A stretch of 64,000 nt of DNA, from positions 76,363,291-76,427,290 of the forward strand of contig CM043948.1 of the NCBI GenBank assembly GCA_014529385.2, read 5' to 3'. Shown one piece after another: positions 1 through 11,399 of this stretch. Positions within the stretch are counted from its first letter, which is position 1. The number at the start of each line of letters is the position of its first letter. The position numbers were made by a program, and so were the translations under genes. Source of the stretch: Adiantum capillus-veneris (taxonomy: Eukaryota > Streptophyta > Polypodiopsida > Polypodiales > Pteridaceae). Below the pieces are notes generated by a model. It was not told where the DNA came from, did not search any database, and saw only the letters and a list, made by a program, of their open reading frames with translations.

Positions 1-927
1 ACACTAAATGTTCAGCCATAAAAATTTAATGCTCATATAAGCACATTTCTCAATCAAAACCCAAACCTCTTTGGTGGTATCATGTAGCCTCGCCCCCAAT
101 TACATAGTCGTAGCATCAAACAGTTGAAACGAATACACAAGCTTCCACCTTCATGGCAACCATTTTCTGCGTTTGAAGAGATTTAAGAGCTTCGAAATCA
201 AAGCACACACACCATTTTGATAAGGGAAAACCCTAATTCACTCCCTCACAAGCTCAGATACAAGATTGCGAAGAGGCGGGACTGCAGCACAGATAGATTG
301 GGCAACCATGAAAGCTAGTGAACAATAGTGATAAATTGCAGGTTTTTTCTGTAGAAAGCCCCCTTCTCTCTCTTTCCCGCGGAATTATGAGCTGATGTGT
401 CAATTTTTGGACCATTTTGCCACTTTGGACAAAAACTAGGCCATTTTCAGCTCATTTTTTACCCAAAAAATGTCATTTTTGATGCGAAAAATCCCAAATA
501 GAGTCAGGAAAACCCTTACATTTGTGGGATCACTCGCATACGAATAAAAATCATAGATAAGCATCATTTTTCATCAATATATCATTTTATGTCACTTTCC
601 ATGCAATTCTGCAACGGCGCCTGCTAGCTGCTATTTATGATAGTTTTTCCCGCATCAGTCTTTGTAGGCGAGATGAGTGTGCCACTATGAAACACTTGGA
701 CTATGTACATTTTCAAACCAAATTAGGCATCTTATCAAGTGAAAAAGCATGAAAATGAGCCACATCCAGGGCCACGACTCCCCGGATAGGTATGTACATG
801 ATAGCGACCGCAGTAGTCGCTTTAGCATATATCACAATATGTACATTATTGTTTTTGTTTCCATGCATCGAGAAGTGTCAAAAGTGAGGTTAATGTTTTT
901 ATTTCACACTATGTATGTGCCACGGCA
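1..927 (-). repeat. 3' LTR of gypsy G1 (partial)
   Basis: Matches 15978-16904 along its whole length with scattered substitutions and ends at CGGCA (927). On the minus strand the LTR therefore begins TGCCG. A purine-rich tract lies just outside it on the minus strand (about 930-955), as expected for the polypurine tract. The rest of the LTR is off the left edge. Confidence 0.88.
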
Positions 928-991
928 CGACATCCACCCCCTCTAAACCTGCACATCCTCCGGCATGTGCCAACATTTTCCCTATATAGGT

Positions 992-2208
992 TTAATCTTC
1001 ATGAAGATCCACAAATATTTGGATGTCATTTTCATCTTCTGCAAAGTCTGGAAAATCATCCTCTGCTTCTTCATCCTCATCTGTAGCAATGTCATTAGGA
1101 TCTTCATCATCATCTTGTTGTGAATCAAAAGGATCATTATCATGTCTCCTCTTGAACATCTTGATTCTTTTGCCCGCTATGGGAATTTTAAGCTCTGTTC
1201 CATCGAGCTTCCTCAAAGTATATGTAACATTTCCATGCACATGTTTGACAACATAGGGACCAAACCACCTTTTTGCAAGTTTTCTTTGTGTGGTGTGTTG
1301 GTTGTCAAGGCTACTGTCGTACATTAGGACCCAATCACCCTCTTCAATAGGCTTTGGTCGAAGCCTATGTCTTTTATCAAACCTATCTTTATTCTTTAGA
1401 CTTGCATCCTTCAATTGAGCTTTAGCAATGTCTATGTCTTCATGTCTTCTTTCCAATTGCCTTATGCACAAAGCAAGTAGATTTTCCCTACTTACACCAT
1501 CTTCCCAAGGTAACATGTTCCAAGTAGGAACTACATCCTCAATTGGCATGACTGGCTTCTGACCATACATCAATTCGGTAGGCATGCAACCAGTCACTGA
1601 GCTATGAGTTGTACGATCAGCCCACAAAGCATATGGTAGCAACCTTGGCCACTCACACATTCTACCTTTGCATGCCTTAGCCAAAGCTTTGACAATAGGA
1701 GGATGTCCTCTTTCGATTTTCCCGTTTCCCTCTGGATTATAAGCACAAGTCAGGGCTATCTTGATACCAATTCTTGTAAAGAAATCCCTTGCTTCATCTG
1801 CGTCTAACTCACCTCTATCAGCAACTATCTTTCCCACACATCCATAGCGGCATATTACATCTTCAAGCAAAACTTTACAAACAGCTTCTATAGTTTTGTC
1901 CTCAATGCACGCCCTTCCACTTGGTTTGTCAAGTCTTCTCGTGCAAGTACCAAGTATCTCATTTGCCAAAGTCCTAAAGGCATTGTGACTAGATCAAAAA
2001 CCCATTTATAGTGCATGGCTAATGGGTATGTAGGATGCAATCCATCACGATGACGTACATTGGAATACATTTGGCATGTGACACAAGACTCCACAAAATC
2101 CGCTACATCCTTATACATGCCTTTCCACCAATATCTCTCTTTCACTTTGAAAAAAGTAGCCCATACACCTCGATGTCTAGCATATAGGCTTTCATGAAGC
2201 TCTTTCAT
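992..2208 (-). pseudogene. Gypsy G1 integrase
   Basis: Two overlapping frames form one integrase. The N-terminal piece (1888-2208) has the HHCC zinc-binding region: H-E-S-L near its start and C-V-T-C-Q after the YWWKGMYKDV stretch. The core (992-1969) has a DDE-like arrangement with VADRGELD and NPEGNGKIERG, followed by a C-terminal domain typical of gypsy integrases (KLAKRWFGPYVVKHV). The protein ends in a long Asp/Glu-rich tail. A frameshift at about 1890-1970 separates zinc and core parts. The first catalytic Asp region is disturbed near that shift. Role: insertion of element cDNA into chromosomes; now inactive. Confidence 0.85.
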
Positions 2209-2384
2209 AACTTTGAGCTGAGTAGGCTTATTACATACTACTCGTAATGGAGTCCCATCTCTTCTTTTAGGATGTTTCTATAAGTAACCATCCCTCAAGA
2301 AGAATCCATATGCTTTCTTTCTGATCCTTTTGAATTCTGACTCACTCCAATCATCTTGCTTTTGTAAAGTACTCAGGTAGTGAC

Positions 2385-4601
2385 CTATGAGAAACCATTC
2401 ATCCTCATAGAACTCCTCTGAAAAGATTCAAGTGAAGATACAATGCACATATCATCACACTTTGCATGAGAAATTGTGTAGAATTTTGTGCCCACATATT
2501 CTTCCTCATCAATCATATCATCCTCGTCTTCATACCTTGCCCTTGAAAGCATATCTTCCATTGCATTATCTTTTCCTGCAATGTGATTCAATTCTGGGTT
2601 CAAGGACTTTATATAAGCAATCCACCTAAGAATAGCAATATTAGGAGTAGAGCAGCTTGCAATCATCCCTAGAAGTGGTAAGCAATCAATATCCACAACT
2701 ACAGATGCTCCAATGAAGTACTCTTTGTCACACTTTAATGTTGTAACCACCCCCCATAACTCCCTTTTTACCTGTGGATATGCTCTTTGGCGAGAGCTTA
2801 GAACCTTGGCCCCAAACCTCACCACATACCTATGTTTCTCTTCATCATCTTGTCCTATTCCCCATCCGATTCCCATTGGACTAGTGTCCACTGTCACAAT
2901 CACCGGTCTTCCACACTCATAGTCAATCTTCCTCAAAGTTGGTGAAGACAGCAACAATTGCTTCAACTTCCTCATATCGTTTACATGTACATCATTCCAT
3001 TGAATCCTTTGATTCTTCCTTAGCAATTGATAAAGAGGATCTGCAATATGTGCATAATGTGGAATCCATATGAGATAGAAGACACATGCACCCAGAAACC
3101 TTCTCACCTCCGTGATATTAACGCATACTTACTTCATCCTCTGTATTGCATCCACTTTAGTTAGACAAGGTCAGCGGCCATGAGGATTACAAAGATGTCC
3201 CACTATCAATATTTCTTCAACCCCAAACACTGACTTTTGCCCAGATAATGTAAGGTTCACTTCTTCCAACCTTGTTAAAATTCTGTCACAATCATTGATG
3301 TGGTTTGCTACATATTTACGGCACCCCCTCGAATCTAGAGCCTCATCTTTTTTAGCTAAGTCAGTCCTTTGATTGGAATGTCATCAAGAAAAGGCATTGT
3401 AATTTGAGGTATCAAGTCAGGAAGAAATTTGTTCATACCGTTCATCATGTGCGCAACCAAGTTGGTTTCTCCCTGCGGTAAGGTGCACATCCTTACCAAA
3501 CCCAAGGGTGTTCTCATGGTAGTCAAGTCCCTGCTTTCCATTACTAGTTGGAACTGATCATACCTTGAGTACAAATCCCCCATAGAATATATTGCCCTTC
3601 CTGCAAATTCTTTTGCAAACTCATCTACAATTGGCCCTGTACCCATATTCCTTATTGTGACTTTGTTGACAGGCTACATGTCTTGAATGAAGCGTAGAGC
3701 TCCATTTTTCTTTGGTACTGTTAACCATCTACTTGCGTAGGGGGCACATGAAGGTTCCAATATCCCAATCTTTATCTTTTTATTGAGTAAATCTATAAGC
3801 TTTGGCAAGAGTGCTTTTGGCACTGGAATTGATCGTAGATTCCAAGGCACATGAGATACAATGAATATCACCATTGGTTCGACTATAGATGGATCCACAC
3901 ACCCTATCTCATGCAGTTTAAATGAAAAAGCTTTTCCATGTTTGGAGAGTGTGTGTTCAAAGCATTTTCTTTCAATCTCTGTCAAGGAGACATTGCCTCC
4001 AACTTTTAACATCTTCAATGACATTTGCATAAACTTGTGTCCAATTCTTTTTGGATCTTGGAGACTAGGTTGCAAAGAAGCCTGATCCATTGTTTCCTTG
4101 CAATCTGTAGGCAAAGGCAATGCCACTAGTTTCACCTTCTTTGCTATAGTTTTGTACTTTGTCTCCACTCGCACTTCTACATCTTTTTGCACATTGAAGA
4201 ACTCCTCATCTTTGAAAGACTCAAATGATTCTATACATGTCCATAGAAGCTACTTTTACCAGGTCATTTCCTTGTTGGAAACTAGAACTTGTTATAGCAT
4301 TGAGATCACCCATATTATCTACAAAATAAACCTCCTCAAAAACACCTGAAATGTACTCGTCTTCATCTAGCAAATTATGGTTTTTGTATTTTCTTTGTAC
4401 ACTATTTACATATTGTTTTTGTCCTTTCTTTAAATCTCCTAGCTTTGTGAAAGATACTGATCCATCCTTTGCTACTAGGGCACCTGTAGAAAAAACTTCA
4501 TCTCCCTTCGGATCAGGCGAGAACCTTTTTCTTTCTATACCACTGCACTCCCGCTTCACAATGGTACTTGGCCGAAACCCCTCATCTCCCTTTGATCTCA
4601 A
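2385..4601 (-). pseudogene. Gypsy G1 reverse transcriptase and RNase H
   Basis: From 4601 down to 2385 the minus strand gives a linker, then RT in two pieces (3674-4192 and 3356-3646), then the connection and RNase H (2385-3107). RT landmarks are VPKKNGALRFIQDM (palm start), TPLGLVRMCTLPQGETN and FLDDIPIKG in place of the usual YVDD/FLDD-I-L motif. RNase H landmarks are VTVDTSPMGIGWG, RELWGVV and HIAGKDNAMEDMLSR. Breaks at about 3650 and 3110-3350 interrupt the frame. The FLDDIPIKG form is the main clue that this lineage is not a standard seed-plant chromovirus or Tat element. Confidence 0.85.
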
Positions 4602-4681
4602 AACTCCTTGCTTGATTTTGGCAGAGAATGGTCCCTTAAGCTGTCACGATTTCTCTCGTGGTCAACGAAAATTGTCAAGAA

Positions 4682-5794
4682 TTAAACAACTCGTTTTCCA
4701 TCTTTGCTTTTGACTCTGGCATAGGTAGATCCATCATCCAATACTTTTGTGTCCATTCGCACTGCGGTGATGTATGGTTGTCCAAGGATTAGAGGATAGC
4801 TTGACATCTCTTGAACAAAGAAATTTTGCTCACCTTTCACATCCCCTATGGTTACATTAACATTTGGACAAGCACCATAGAGATCCCCGGATGAGTTGTT
4901 TGCAACCCTAATCATCCACCCATGGTCTGTATCACTTGGCCACTTTCCCTTCATATGGAGACTCTTGGACATGAGGTTAATCTCTGAACCATGGTCTATC
5001 AAGGCCACATAAGGCTCCTCAAGATATCCCACCTTAACCAAGGTTTTTGTTATATCCCTTGCCCAATGGTTTCTAGAATAGTGGCTCTTATGAGTGGCTT
5101 CGTCTTCATCTTCATCTTCAAATTTAACATGCCTATTTCTTCCGCCCGAAGACTGGTAGCAACTTACAAAATTCTCATCTTCATATATTTGTTGTACTTG
5201 TATCACATGTGTCTTTGAAGCACTCTCTTTAACCTCTGGTTGGATAGACCCCGTTAAAGCTTATCGCTTCCTTCTTATGATATCAATGATTTCCTCGTGG
5301 AACTCTCTTTTTGCAATGCCAAGGACTTCTCCCAATGTAAACTCCACCTTGTTATTTAAGATCCTTTCCTCTAAAACTTGCTTTAAATCTGTGGCAGCTT
5401 CAATATCTGATTGTAGCTTGTACGATGGGATTTTTTCCTTGCTCTTTTTTTTAATCTTGCTTCTCCTTTGATTCAGCATCTCTCATTGGTACTTCTTGTG
5501 ATGGAGGCTCCCTTGCCATGGGATCTTGAGAGGGACTAGGATCCTTTCTCCCTCCACCTCTAGTAGCCCTCTTTGAGGGGCCTTCATCCCCATTTTCTCT
5601 CCTGCGTTTTTCTTCAACAAGTGACTTGTTTCCTCGACACTTGGCAATGTAGGCATGCACTGACAAAGCATCTACAGGTTCATTCCACAGACGGATACAA
5701 TCTCCTGGTTCATGTAACACTTCTTTAGTCAACTTTCCCTTCATAGCTAACTCCATCGTCGATGTCGAGACATCTTCCCCATCCTCACTCACGT
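4682..5794 (-). pseudogene. Gypsy G1 gag C-terminal part and aspartic protease
   Basis: 5794 down to 5261 encodes a charged gag-like or linker segment. The piece at 4682-5206 is a retropepsin: VALIDHGSEINLMS contains the active-site position, followed at the usual distance by YPLILGQPYI, the flap/hydrophobic strand region. The catalytic triplet reads D-H-G rather than D-S-G or D-T-G. The piece ends exactly at the insertion point of the nested Tat element at 5795. On the far side of that element the same protein resumes at 14491. Inactive because of surrounding frameshifts. Confidence 0.78.
5791..5794. repeat. Target-site duplication ACGT, left copy
   Basis: ACGT flanks the inner Tat element here and at 14487-14490. 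Collapsing the two copies restores one continuous reading frame of the outer gag across the junction, which supports these element limits. Gypsy elements usually duplicate 5 bp; only 4 match here, so one base may have mutated. Confidence 0.75.
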
Positions 5795-7688
5795 TGGTGC
5801 AGCCAAAGTTGGTTCGCGCCATAAAGTGTGCTATGCAGTGAAAAGCGTGCTAACAGGTGCATGGTAGAGGGCTAAAGCCAGTGTGGGAGACCTCAGCAGG
5901 ACAGTGATAGTGGAAGTGCAGGCTTAAAGTGTTTTTCTTGGCCAGGGGGGCCTCCAAAGTGAGATAATTATGACGGCAAGTCAAGGTGTTCAAAATGTGG
6001 GAAATGTGTCCTGAAATGTGGTATGCAAGATGCTCTAGAATCTCGTCCAGACAGCTCGCCAAACAGAGTCCCGGTGTGAAAGTTATGATTGTCTGAAGAT
6101 GGAATGCTTTGCATATCCCTGACGGGCAAGGCAAGTATAGACAGGTGTTGAAAAATGAGATCAATGGATACACGTGCAAAGCTCAAGATGTGGAGCATGC
6201 CGGTCTTTTCGGTTTGCCAATTGGAGCTTAGACGAGCAAATTATGGCATGTTGAATATTTGCAGGGGGGCGGGTATGTGCTCATCGATAGGCGCGCAAAT
6301 AGGAGTTTTTTTGAGTTTTCTAGAGTTTTGGAAAGTTGCGTGCAACATGGGGAGTCAGCCAAAATTTGTGGCTCGTTGAACGAAGTCATGGGCATCGAGA
6401 TGGGCCGCATCTAAGTTGGCAAGTGGTACGGCGAAAAGGGGTCAGCTGTCTTTTTTTTCGTTTCTTGAAACGGGTTTTCCGAAGCTATGGCGCAGAGTTG
6501 TGGAGAAGTGCAAAGATTTCGGGGCCAGTAGGTAGTGCTCCTATGTGTGATCGGAGAAATTATACGCCAGGTACAACCGTGCACGAGCACTGACGGTGTG
6601 GGGAAACCATGTCTAAAAGTCCCCCTTGGCTATAAGTGCAAAAGGAAAAAAGCTGGCACTTAACTTTGGTGAATTTGCTCAAAAGCAAAGGACGGGAGGT
6701 CACTAAAACTCACAAAAAAAGCCCAAAGGCAGTGGAGCCGGGCGCCATTGCCAAAGAAAGAAGTTTTTTGTTTGCCTTGAGAAAACAAAGAGGGAAAAAA
6801 AAGAGAGAAAAAGAGAAGGCAACGGTTTCGAGCTGTTTGGGATTTTCTTGGGTTTTTCTTTGGGTTTGGGGAAGAAGGAAGGACTTTGCGAGATCGGTGT
6901 GATCGAAGCGGACACCCAAGGGAAAAGCATCTTCGTGAAGTGGCTCGGAAGGTCGAGCGACTTGCGGAGAAGGAAGCCAGTAAAGGCTACCAAGAGCAAG
7001 CGACCCATGCAAGTGATGGTCGAAGCGACATGTGGGAAGTCATCGAAGTAGTTGTGGAGCGCCGCATAGTGGCTTGAGAAGGAAAGAAAAAAAGAAGAAT
7101 CGCTAAGGTGCCTCTTCGGGTGGGCGAATGTGGAAAGGCGAGGGCAGTTGAAGAACTTGTGGTAAAAGAAGTGTTCAGCTAGCAGCGAAGAAGCATTTTG
7201 GGAGCCTCCTGCAAAGAGGGTTGTGCCTGTGTAGTGAAAGGGTTTTTTTTTTGGGAATAGCCATGGCCATGGGGTGTTGAAGGTTGTAATCAGTTTTTCT
7301 TGAAGCAAGATCAAACCCTCTTTCCCCCTATCAAGTGTTAATTTCCCCTTCCCCTTTTCTCTTTCTCTGGCTCTCATTCCTGTCGTGTGGTGTCGGCAAT
7401 GTGGAAGTGTGTGCCCCCCGGAACCGATGATGTAGGTGTGTGCACAGAGAGAGTGAGTAAGAGGAGTCACATGGGTTGAGAGGTTCGAGGTCAGTCGCAG
7501 TGGTGTGTGCATGTGGGTGGGTGATCTTGTTGGCGGTAGGTGCATGTGGTAGAGTGCAGGCGAGACCCTACTAGTGAAATTTATTTCTTTTGAAGGTGTT
7601 TTTGAGAGGATAGGGGTGCTGTGAAAACCCTGAGCTATATAGGGGCCATTGTGTGTGTGTTGGGTGTGTTCCCCATTCCCCCTCTCCA
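5795..7688 (+). repeat. 5' LTR of Tat element G1n (1894 bp)
   Basis: Aligns throughout with 12619-14486. A TATATA box at 7636-7641 lies only about 50 bp before the LTR end, so transcription probably starts very near the gag leader and the transcribed 3' part of the LTR is very short. A 362-codon open frame on the opposite strand is broken in the other LTR and is not treated as a gene. Confidence 0.9.
7636..7641 (+). promoter_or_regulatory. Probable TATA box of G1n 5' LTR
   Basis: TATATA within GAGCTATATAGG, repeated at the same place in the 3' LTR (14434-14439). Position and conservation between LTRs suggest the retrotransposon core promoter; no transcript evidence is available here. Confidence 0.5.
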
Positions 7689-7766
7689 TCTTCCGGTGCC
7701 CCCACTGAGGAGCACAGTGATTGCTCCCAATTAAGTGAAGAGAAGCAGTTTTTGGTGTTGGTCGAC

Positions 7767-8943
7767 ATGGCGTCTCGAAGCTATGGGCCAATTTTTACAG
7801 GTGAAGAAAATCCTGATGAGTGGGTTGCAGACTTTGAGTTTTATATGCTGTCCTTGCGCATGCCAAACAAGGACAACAAGATGCAGACATTTCCTTTGGT
7901 GATGCGCGAGAAGGCAAAGGTATGGTACGAAGCTTTAGGTGAGCCAAGGCATGCTTGGCCGGCTCTGCGGGCGCGTTTCCTACATGGTTTCCGCAAAGAG
8001 GCGTCCCTATTGGAGATGGATGCCAAACTGAAGGCACTCAAACAGGATGTAAGTGAAGAGTTCAGTTTGTTTTTGGATCGTTTTGAAGTGTGCTGGGCAG
8101 AGTTAGCGAGTGCCATGCAATTGGCCAATGGTGACTACTTCAAGCTTGATAAATTCATGGCATGCTTGCATCCTAAAGTTAGGGAGAAAGTTGATTTTGA
8201 GAACCTAGACAACTATAATGGTGCAGTGGCCATCACAAAGGCAAAAAACAAGAAAATAAAAAAGAAGATTGAACAAGGCATGTCGGGTTATGAAGCGGTG
8301 GTCCAACCTCAGGGTCCAAGGGATGATGTTCATGATGAGAACCATGCAAATCTAGGTGTAGCTGTTGTGCCACAAAATTGGGCAAATGCAGGAATTTCGG
8401 CTAAGCGTGATGGATAGAGGTCAACCAAGAGGAGCAAGGGGTAGGGCAAGGCCACTGCCTGGCCGGTGTTACAATTGCGGTGAAGAAGGACACTATGCGC
8501 TAGATTGCCCTCATCTGCTAAGAGAAAGAGGCGGTATTTATCCACTGTTTGGCAGAGGTAGAGGCCAAGCACAGCTCAATGGCCCGAGGGAGCAGGTAGT
8601 CGAGAATCAGGTGCAACCAGCTCCTCAGGATGGTGATGAAGTCCCTAGGGTGAATATCATCGGAGTGGATAAGCAGGATGTTGAAGTTTTGGCCAACAAA
8701 AGAGCAAGGATGGAAAGAGAGACGAAAATTGAGCGGGGGATGAGAGCTCGTAAAGGTAAAGAGAAAGTGTACGAAGGCAAGGAGAAGCCAAAAACTAGCA
8801 AGAAGAGGAGGCATCGCAAAATCAAGCAAGCAGAATTTCAGCTAGGGCGCGTCTACCCCAAATATGACTTGGTAAGCAATGTTCAAAGTCAAAAGGCTAA
8901 TATTACCTTTGGTCAGTTGTTGGCTTTAAATCCCAAGCTATGA
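7767..8943 (+). pseudogene. Tat G1n Gag (capsid and zinc knuckle), frameshifted
   Basis: The start ATG at 7767 (MASRSYGPIFTG) is preferred over the upstream in-frame start at 7653 because the relative at 51465 begins in the same way. Residues 1-130 resemble the retrotransposon gag domain (AKVWYEAL, LKALKQDVSEEFSLF). The frame ends at 8417. The C-terminal part continues in another frame from about 8400 with a perfect CCHC knuckle, CYNCGEEGHYALDC, near 8470-8510, then a Lys/Arg-rich stretch. One frameshift near 8400 therefore separates capsid from nucleocapsid. Role: particle coat and RNA packaging in the cytoplasm. Confidence 0.85.
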
Positions 8944-8967
8944 AGACAATGGTCTACAAGTGTTAGC

Positions 8968-9627
8968 ATGAGGCTGCCAAAGACTAAGGGGAATGTGCAT
9001 GCAATACAAAACATGGCATTGATAGTGGGTAGCCCGACAGATGTCCTTCCTCTAATGGATGCGGTCATTGAAAAGAGGATGCAGGTTCAGGCCTTTATAG
9101 ATGGTGGAGCACAGGTTTGCGTCATGACGGAAGCTGCTATGAAGGAAACATGGGTCAAAGCAGTAGCTAAACCACATGTACGCATGAGTATGGCTAACCA
9201 TACCAAAGCGAGGTTTTTGGGCATGGCTCAAGACGTAAGAGTGAAAATGATAAGCATTGAGTGCCTAATCGATTTCTTTGTGATGAAAGTGGGTGATAAT
9301 TATTATCCAATCATCTTGGGTAGGCCATGGCTCCTTGCAATAGGGGCTAAGGAGGATTGGGGGAGCAAGGTGTTCACCTTGCCTGACAAGGAGAGAGGAA
9401 GACAGGTGGTGCTTGATTTGAAGACCAAAGAGAGCCGTTTTCACCCTGTGGCAGAAAAAGACAAAGGTGATACGACAAGCTATGAATACGAGATAGAGAC
9501 AGCCTATGATGAGGGCTACACAGATACTGAAGAAGAGGAAAGCGAGGATGATATGCTAAAGATAGATGCCGACTTGGTTGGGGTCACTGTTGAAGGCTCC
9601 CATGTAAAAGGAGAGGTGCAACCATAG
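8968..9627 (+). CDS. Tat G1n aspartic protease region
   Basis: Open for 219 codons. VQAFIDGGAQVCVMTE contains the active-site D-G-G (normally D-T/S-G), and YYPIILGRPWLLAIGA is the conserved downstream strand of retropepsins. The C-terminal third is acidic (EEEESEDDMLKID). In related elements this domain is part of the pol polyprotein and is cut free by itself; here it is flanked by stops at 8943 and 9627, so it would not be made as a fusion. The D-G-G variant is shared with the G3 copy (52830), so it is ancestral to the family. Confidence 0.8.
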   Translation: MRLPKTKGNVHAIQNMALIVGSPTDVLPLMDAVIEKRMQVQAFIDGGAQVCVMTEAAMKETWVKAVAKPHVRMSMANHTKARFLGMAQDVRVKMISIECLIDFFVMKVGDNYYPIILGRPWLLAIGAKEDWGSKVFTLPDKERGRQVVLDLKTKESRFHPVAEKDKGDTTSYEYEIETAYDEGYTDTEEEESEDDMLKIDADLVGVTVEGSHVKGEVQP

Positions 9628-9893
9628 GTTGGTGGCATAAGTGTGGAGGAGATAACTACTATGCTAAGCAAAGATTTGACCAAGAAAGAGAGAGAAGGCT
9701 ATGCTGAGATGTGTGCCTCTTTTCCGAATTTATTTGCAACAAAGTACGAGGAGCAAAGGGTGCAGATCACAAGATAGTTCTTAAAGAAGGATGCAAACCC
9801 AAGGTTCATAAGCTAAGGAGGTTAGGGGAGATTCAGAAGGAGTCTCTTTGGCAAGAGATTAAGCAGTTGTTAGATGCAGGTATCATATAACCC

Positions 9894-10725
9894 GTGAAGG
9901 AGTCAGAGTGGGTTTCTCCAGTGGTTATCACCCCTAAGAAGAATGGAAAATGGCGGGTGTGCGTCAATCACAAACCATTGAATGCGGTGACCAAGAAAAA
10001 CCACTACCCGCTGCCGTTCCAAGATGAAATCTTAAATCAGGTGGCAGGTCATGAGAGGTACTCTATTATGGATGGATTTTCAAGGTACTTTCAAATAGGG
10101 ATTGCTCTTGAAGACCAGTTGAAGACGACATTTATCTCTCCATGGGGGTGCTTTGCCTATCTCGCAGGATGCCGTTTGGTTTAGTGAATGCCTACGCACC
10201 TTCCAAGACTGGATGAATAGGGTGTTTGGTCCCTACTTGGGCAGATTCATTAGGGTTTTCATGGATGACATTGTGTGCTATAGCTCAAGGGCGGATCATT
10301 TGTCAAAGCTCCGACTATGTTTTCAAAGGCTGGACGAAGAAGGAGGTCAATTAAACCCTAAGAAGTGCAAGCTAGCACAACCTCGAGCACAATTGCTAGG
10401 TCATGTGGTGTCACATAATGGAATTGAGGTGGATCCAAAAAAGGTCAAGGCGTTAATCTTGATGGAGCCTCCCGCTAGTGTGCAAGGCTTGGCCTCCTTT
10501 GTACATAAGCTAAAATACTTGTCGTGTTTTTTTTGGATGTTATCACAGTATGTGTATCCTCTCCAAAAAAGAGCTCACAATCTATTGCTTGAAGTGGTGT
10601 TACACATAAGGCCAGGGAAGAGGATCATGAAGTGGGTGATAGAGTTGCAGGAATTCGAGTTCGAGTTCAAGATTCACCATACAAGTCGGTCCCATTTGGC
10701 GGACATTTGGTTAGCAAGGCCATAG
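9894..10725 (+). pseudogene. Tat G1n reverse transcriptase with RNase H core deleted
   Basis: RT starts in the frame at 9894 (WVSPVVITPKKNGKWRVCV, HYPLPFQDEIL, YSIMDGFSRYFQI) and shifts frame near 10170. It continues as DWMNRVFGPYLGRFIRVF and the catalytic VFMDDIVCYS, then LGHVVSHNGIEVDP and the thumb. At about 10575 the sequence jumps from LQKRAH straight to NLLLEVVL. The roughly 110 residues expected here, which hold the classical RNase H active site, are present in the G3 copy (53424-53760). The deletion does not shift the frame. The C-terminal RNase H tail (SRSHLADIWLARP) remains. Confidence 0.87.
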
Positions 10726-10739
10726 ATTTGCCAATTTAT

Positions 10740-11042
10740 CCAAGAGTGGTGCGAGATGAAGCCAAAGAGGAGCCCGACTTGATGGGAGCTTTTACCATGT
10801 GGTTTGATGGTGCATATAAGAGGGTGATAAAGAAAGCTGGGGGAGGTGTGGTGATACACGATCCACACAGCAAGGTAATCTTCTCAAAAGCCTATGATTT
10901 GGAGGATGTTCATACCAACAATGAAGCAGAATATCACGCCCTCCATCTAGGTTTGAAACAATGCGTTGAGTTCGGCATTTCCAGGTTGGTGGTCAAAGGT
11001 GATGTGTTATTGGTCATCAAGCAACTATTAGGCCAATGGTAG
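10740..11042 (+). CDS. Tat G1n second RNase H (aRNH) domain
   Basis: Lies in the frame open from 10632 to 11042. MWFDGAYKR (first Asp), GGGVVIHDP, NNEAEYHALHLGLKQCVE (Glu) and LVVKGDVLLVIKQL (Asp) follow the RNase HI pattern D-E-D. A second RNase H of this kind downstream of the RT/RNase H is known from Tat retrotransposons and is thought to help process element RNA. Because the classical RNase H of this copy is deleted, this domain is the only RNase H left, and its three acidic residues are all present. The end at 11042 is a premature TAG. Confidence 0.78.
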   Translation, partial: PRVVRDEAKEEPDLMGAFTMWFDGAYKRVIKKAGGGVVIHDPHSKVIFSKAYDLEDVHTNNEAEYHALHLGLKQCVEFGISRLVVKGDVLLVIKQLLGQW

Positions 11043-11399
11043 GTAAAACAAGATTCTTTAAAGCATTGGTTCTTTGCCATGAAAAAGTTGTTGAAGTTCT
11101 TTAGAGAAATCCAGTTCAAGCATGTGAAGAGAGAGCACAACCAAGAGGCAGACCAACTAGTAAGCAGTAAGGTGCAGGTACACATCACAGGTATATATGT
11201 GGCCCCGGCCACATACACAGGTAGGAGTCATTGAAAGAGGTGGAAAATTTCTTGGGTACAGGGTAGTGTCCTCAAGGTCTGTCTAAAGTGCAAAGGAGGA
11301 GGATAGTTCAGAAAGCTCGCAAATTTACACTAATAGGTGAAGACCTAATGACTTACGGCAGAGACGGGGTGCTGAGAAGAGTGCTCTATAAAGAAGAGA

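Noticed and set aside
6703-7791. 362-codon open frame antisense to the G1n 5' LTR
   Set aside because: The same region of the 3' LTR breaks it into pieces and it has no recognisable domain; treated as chance.
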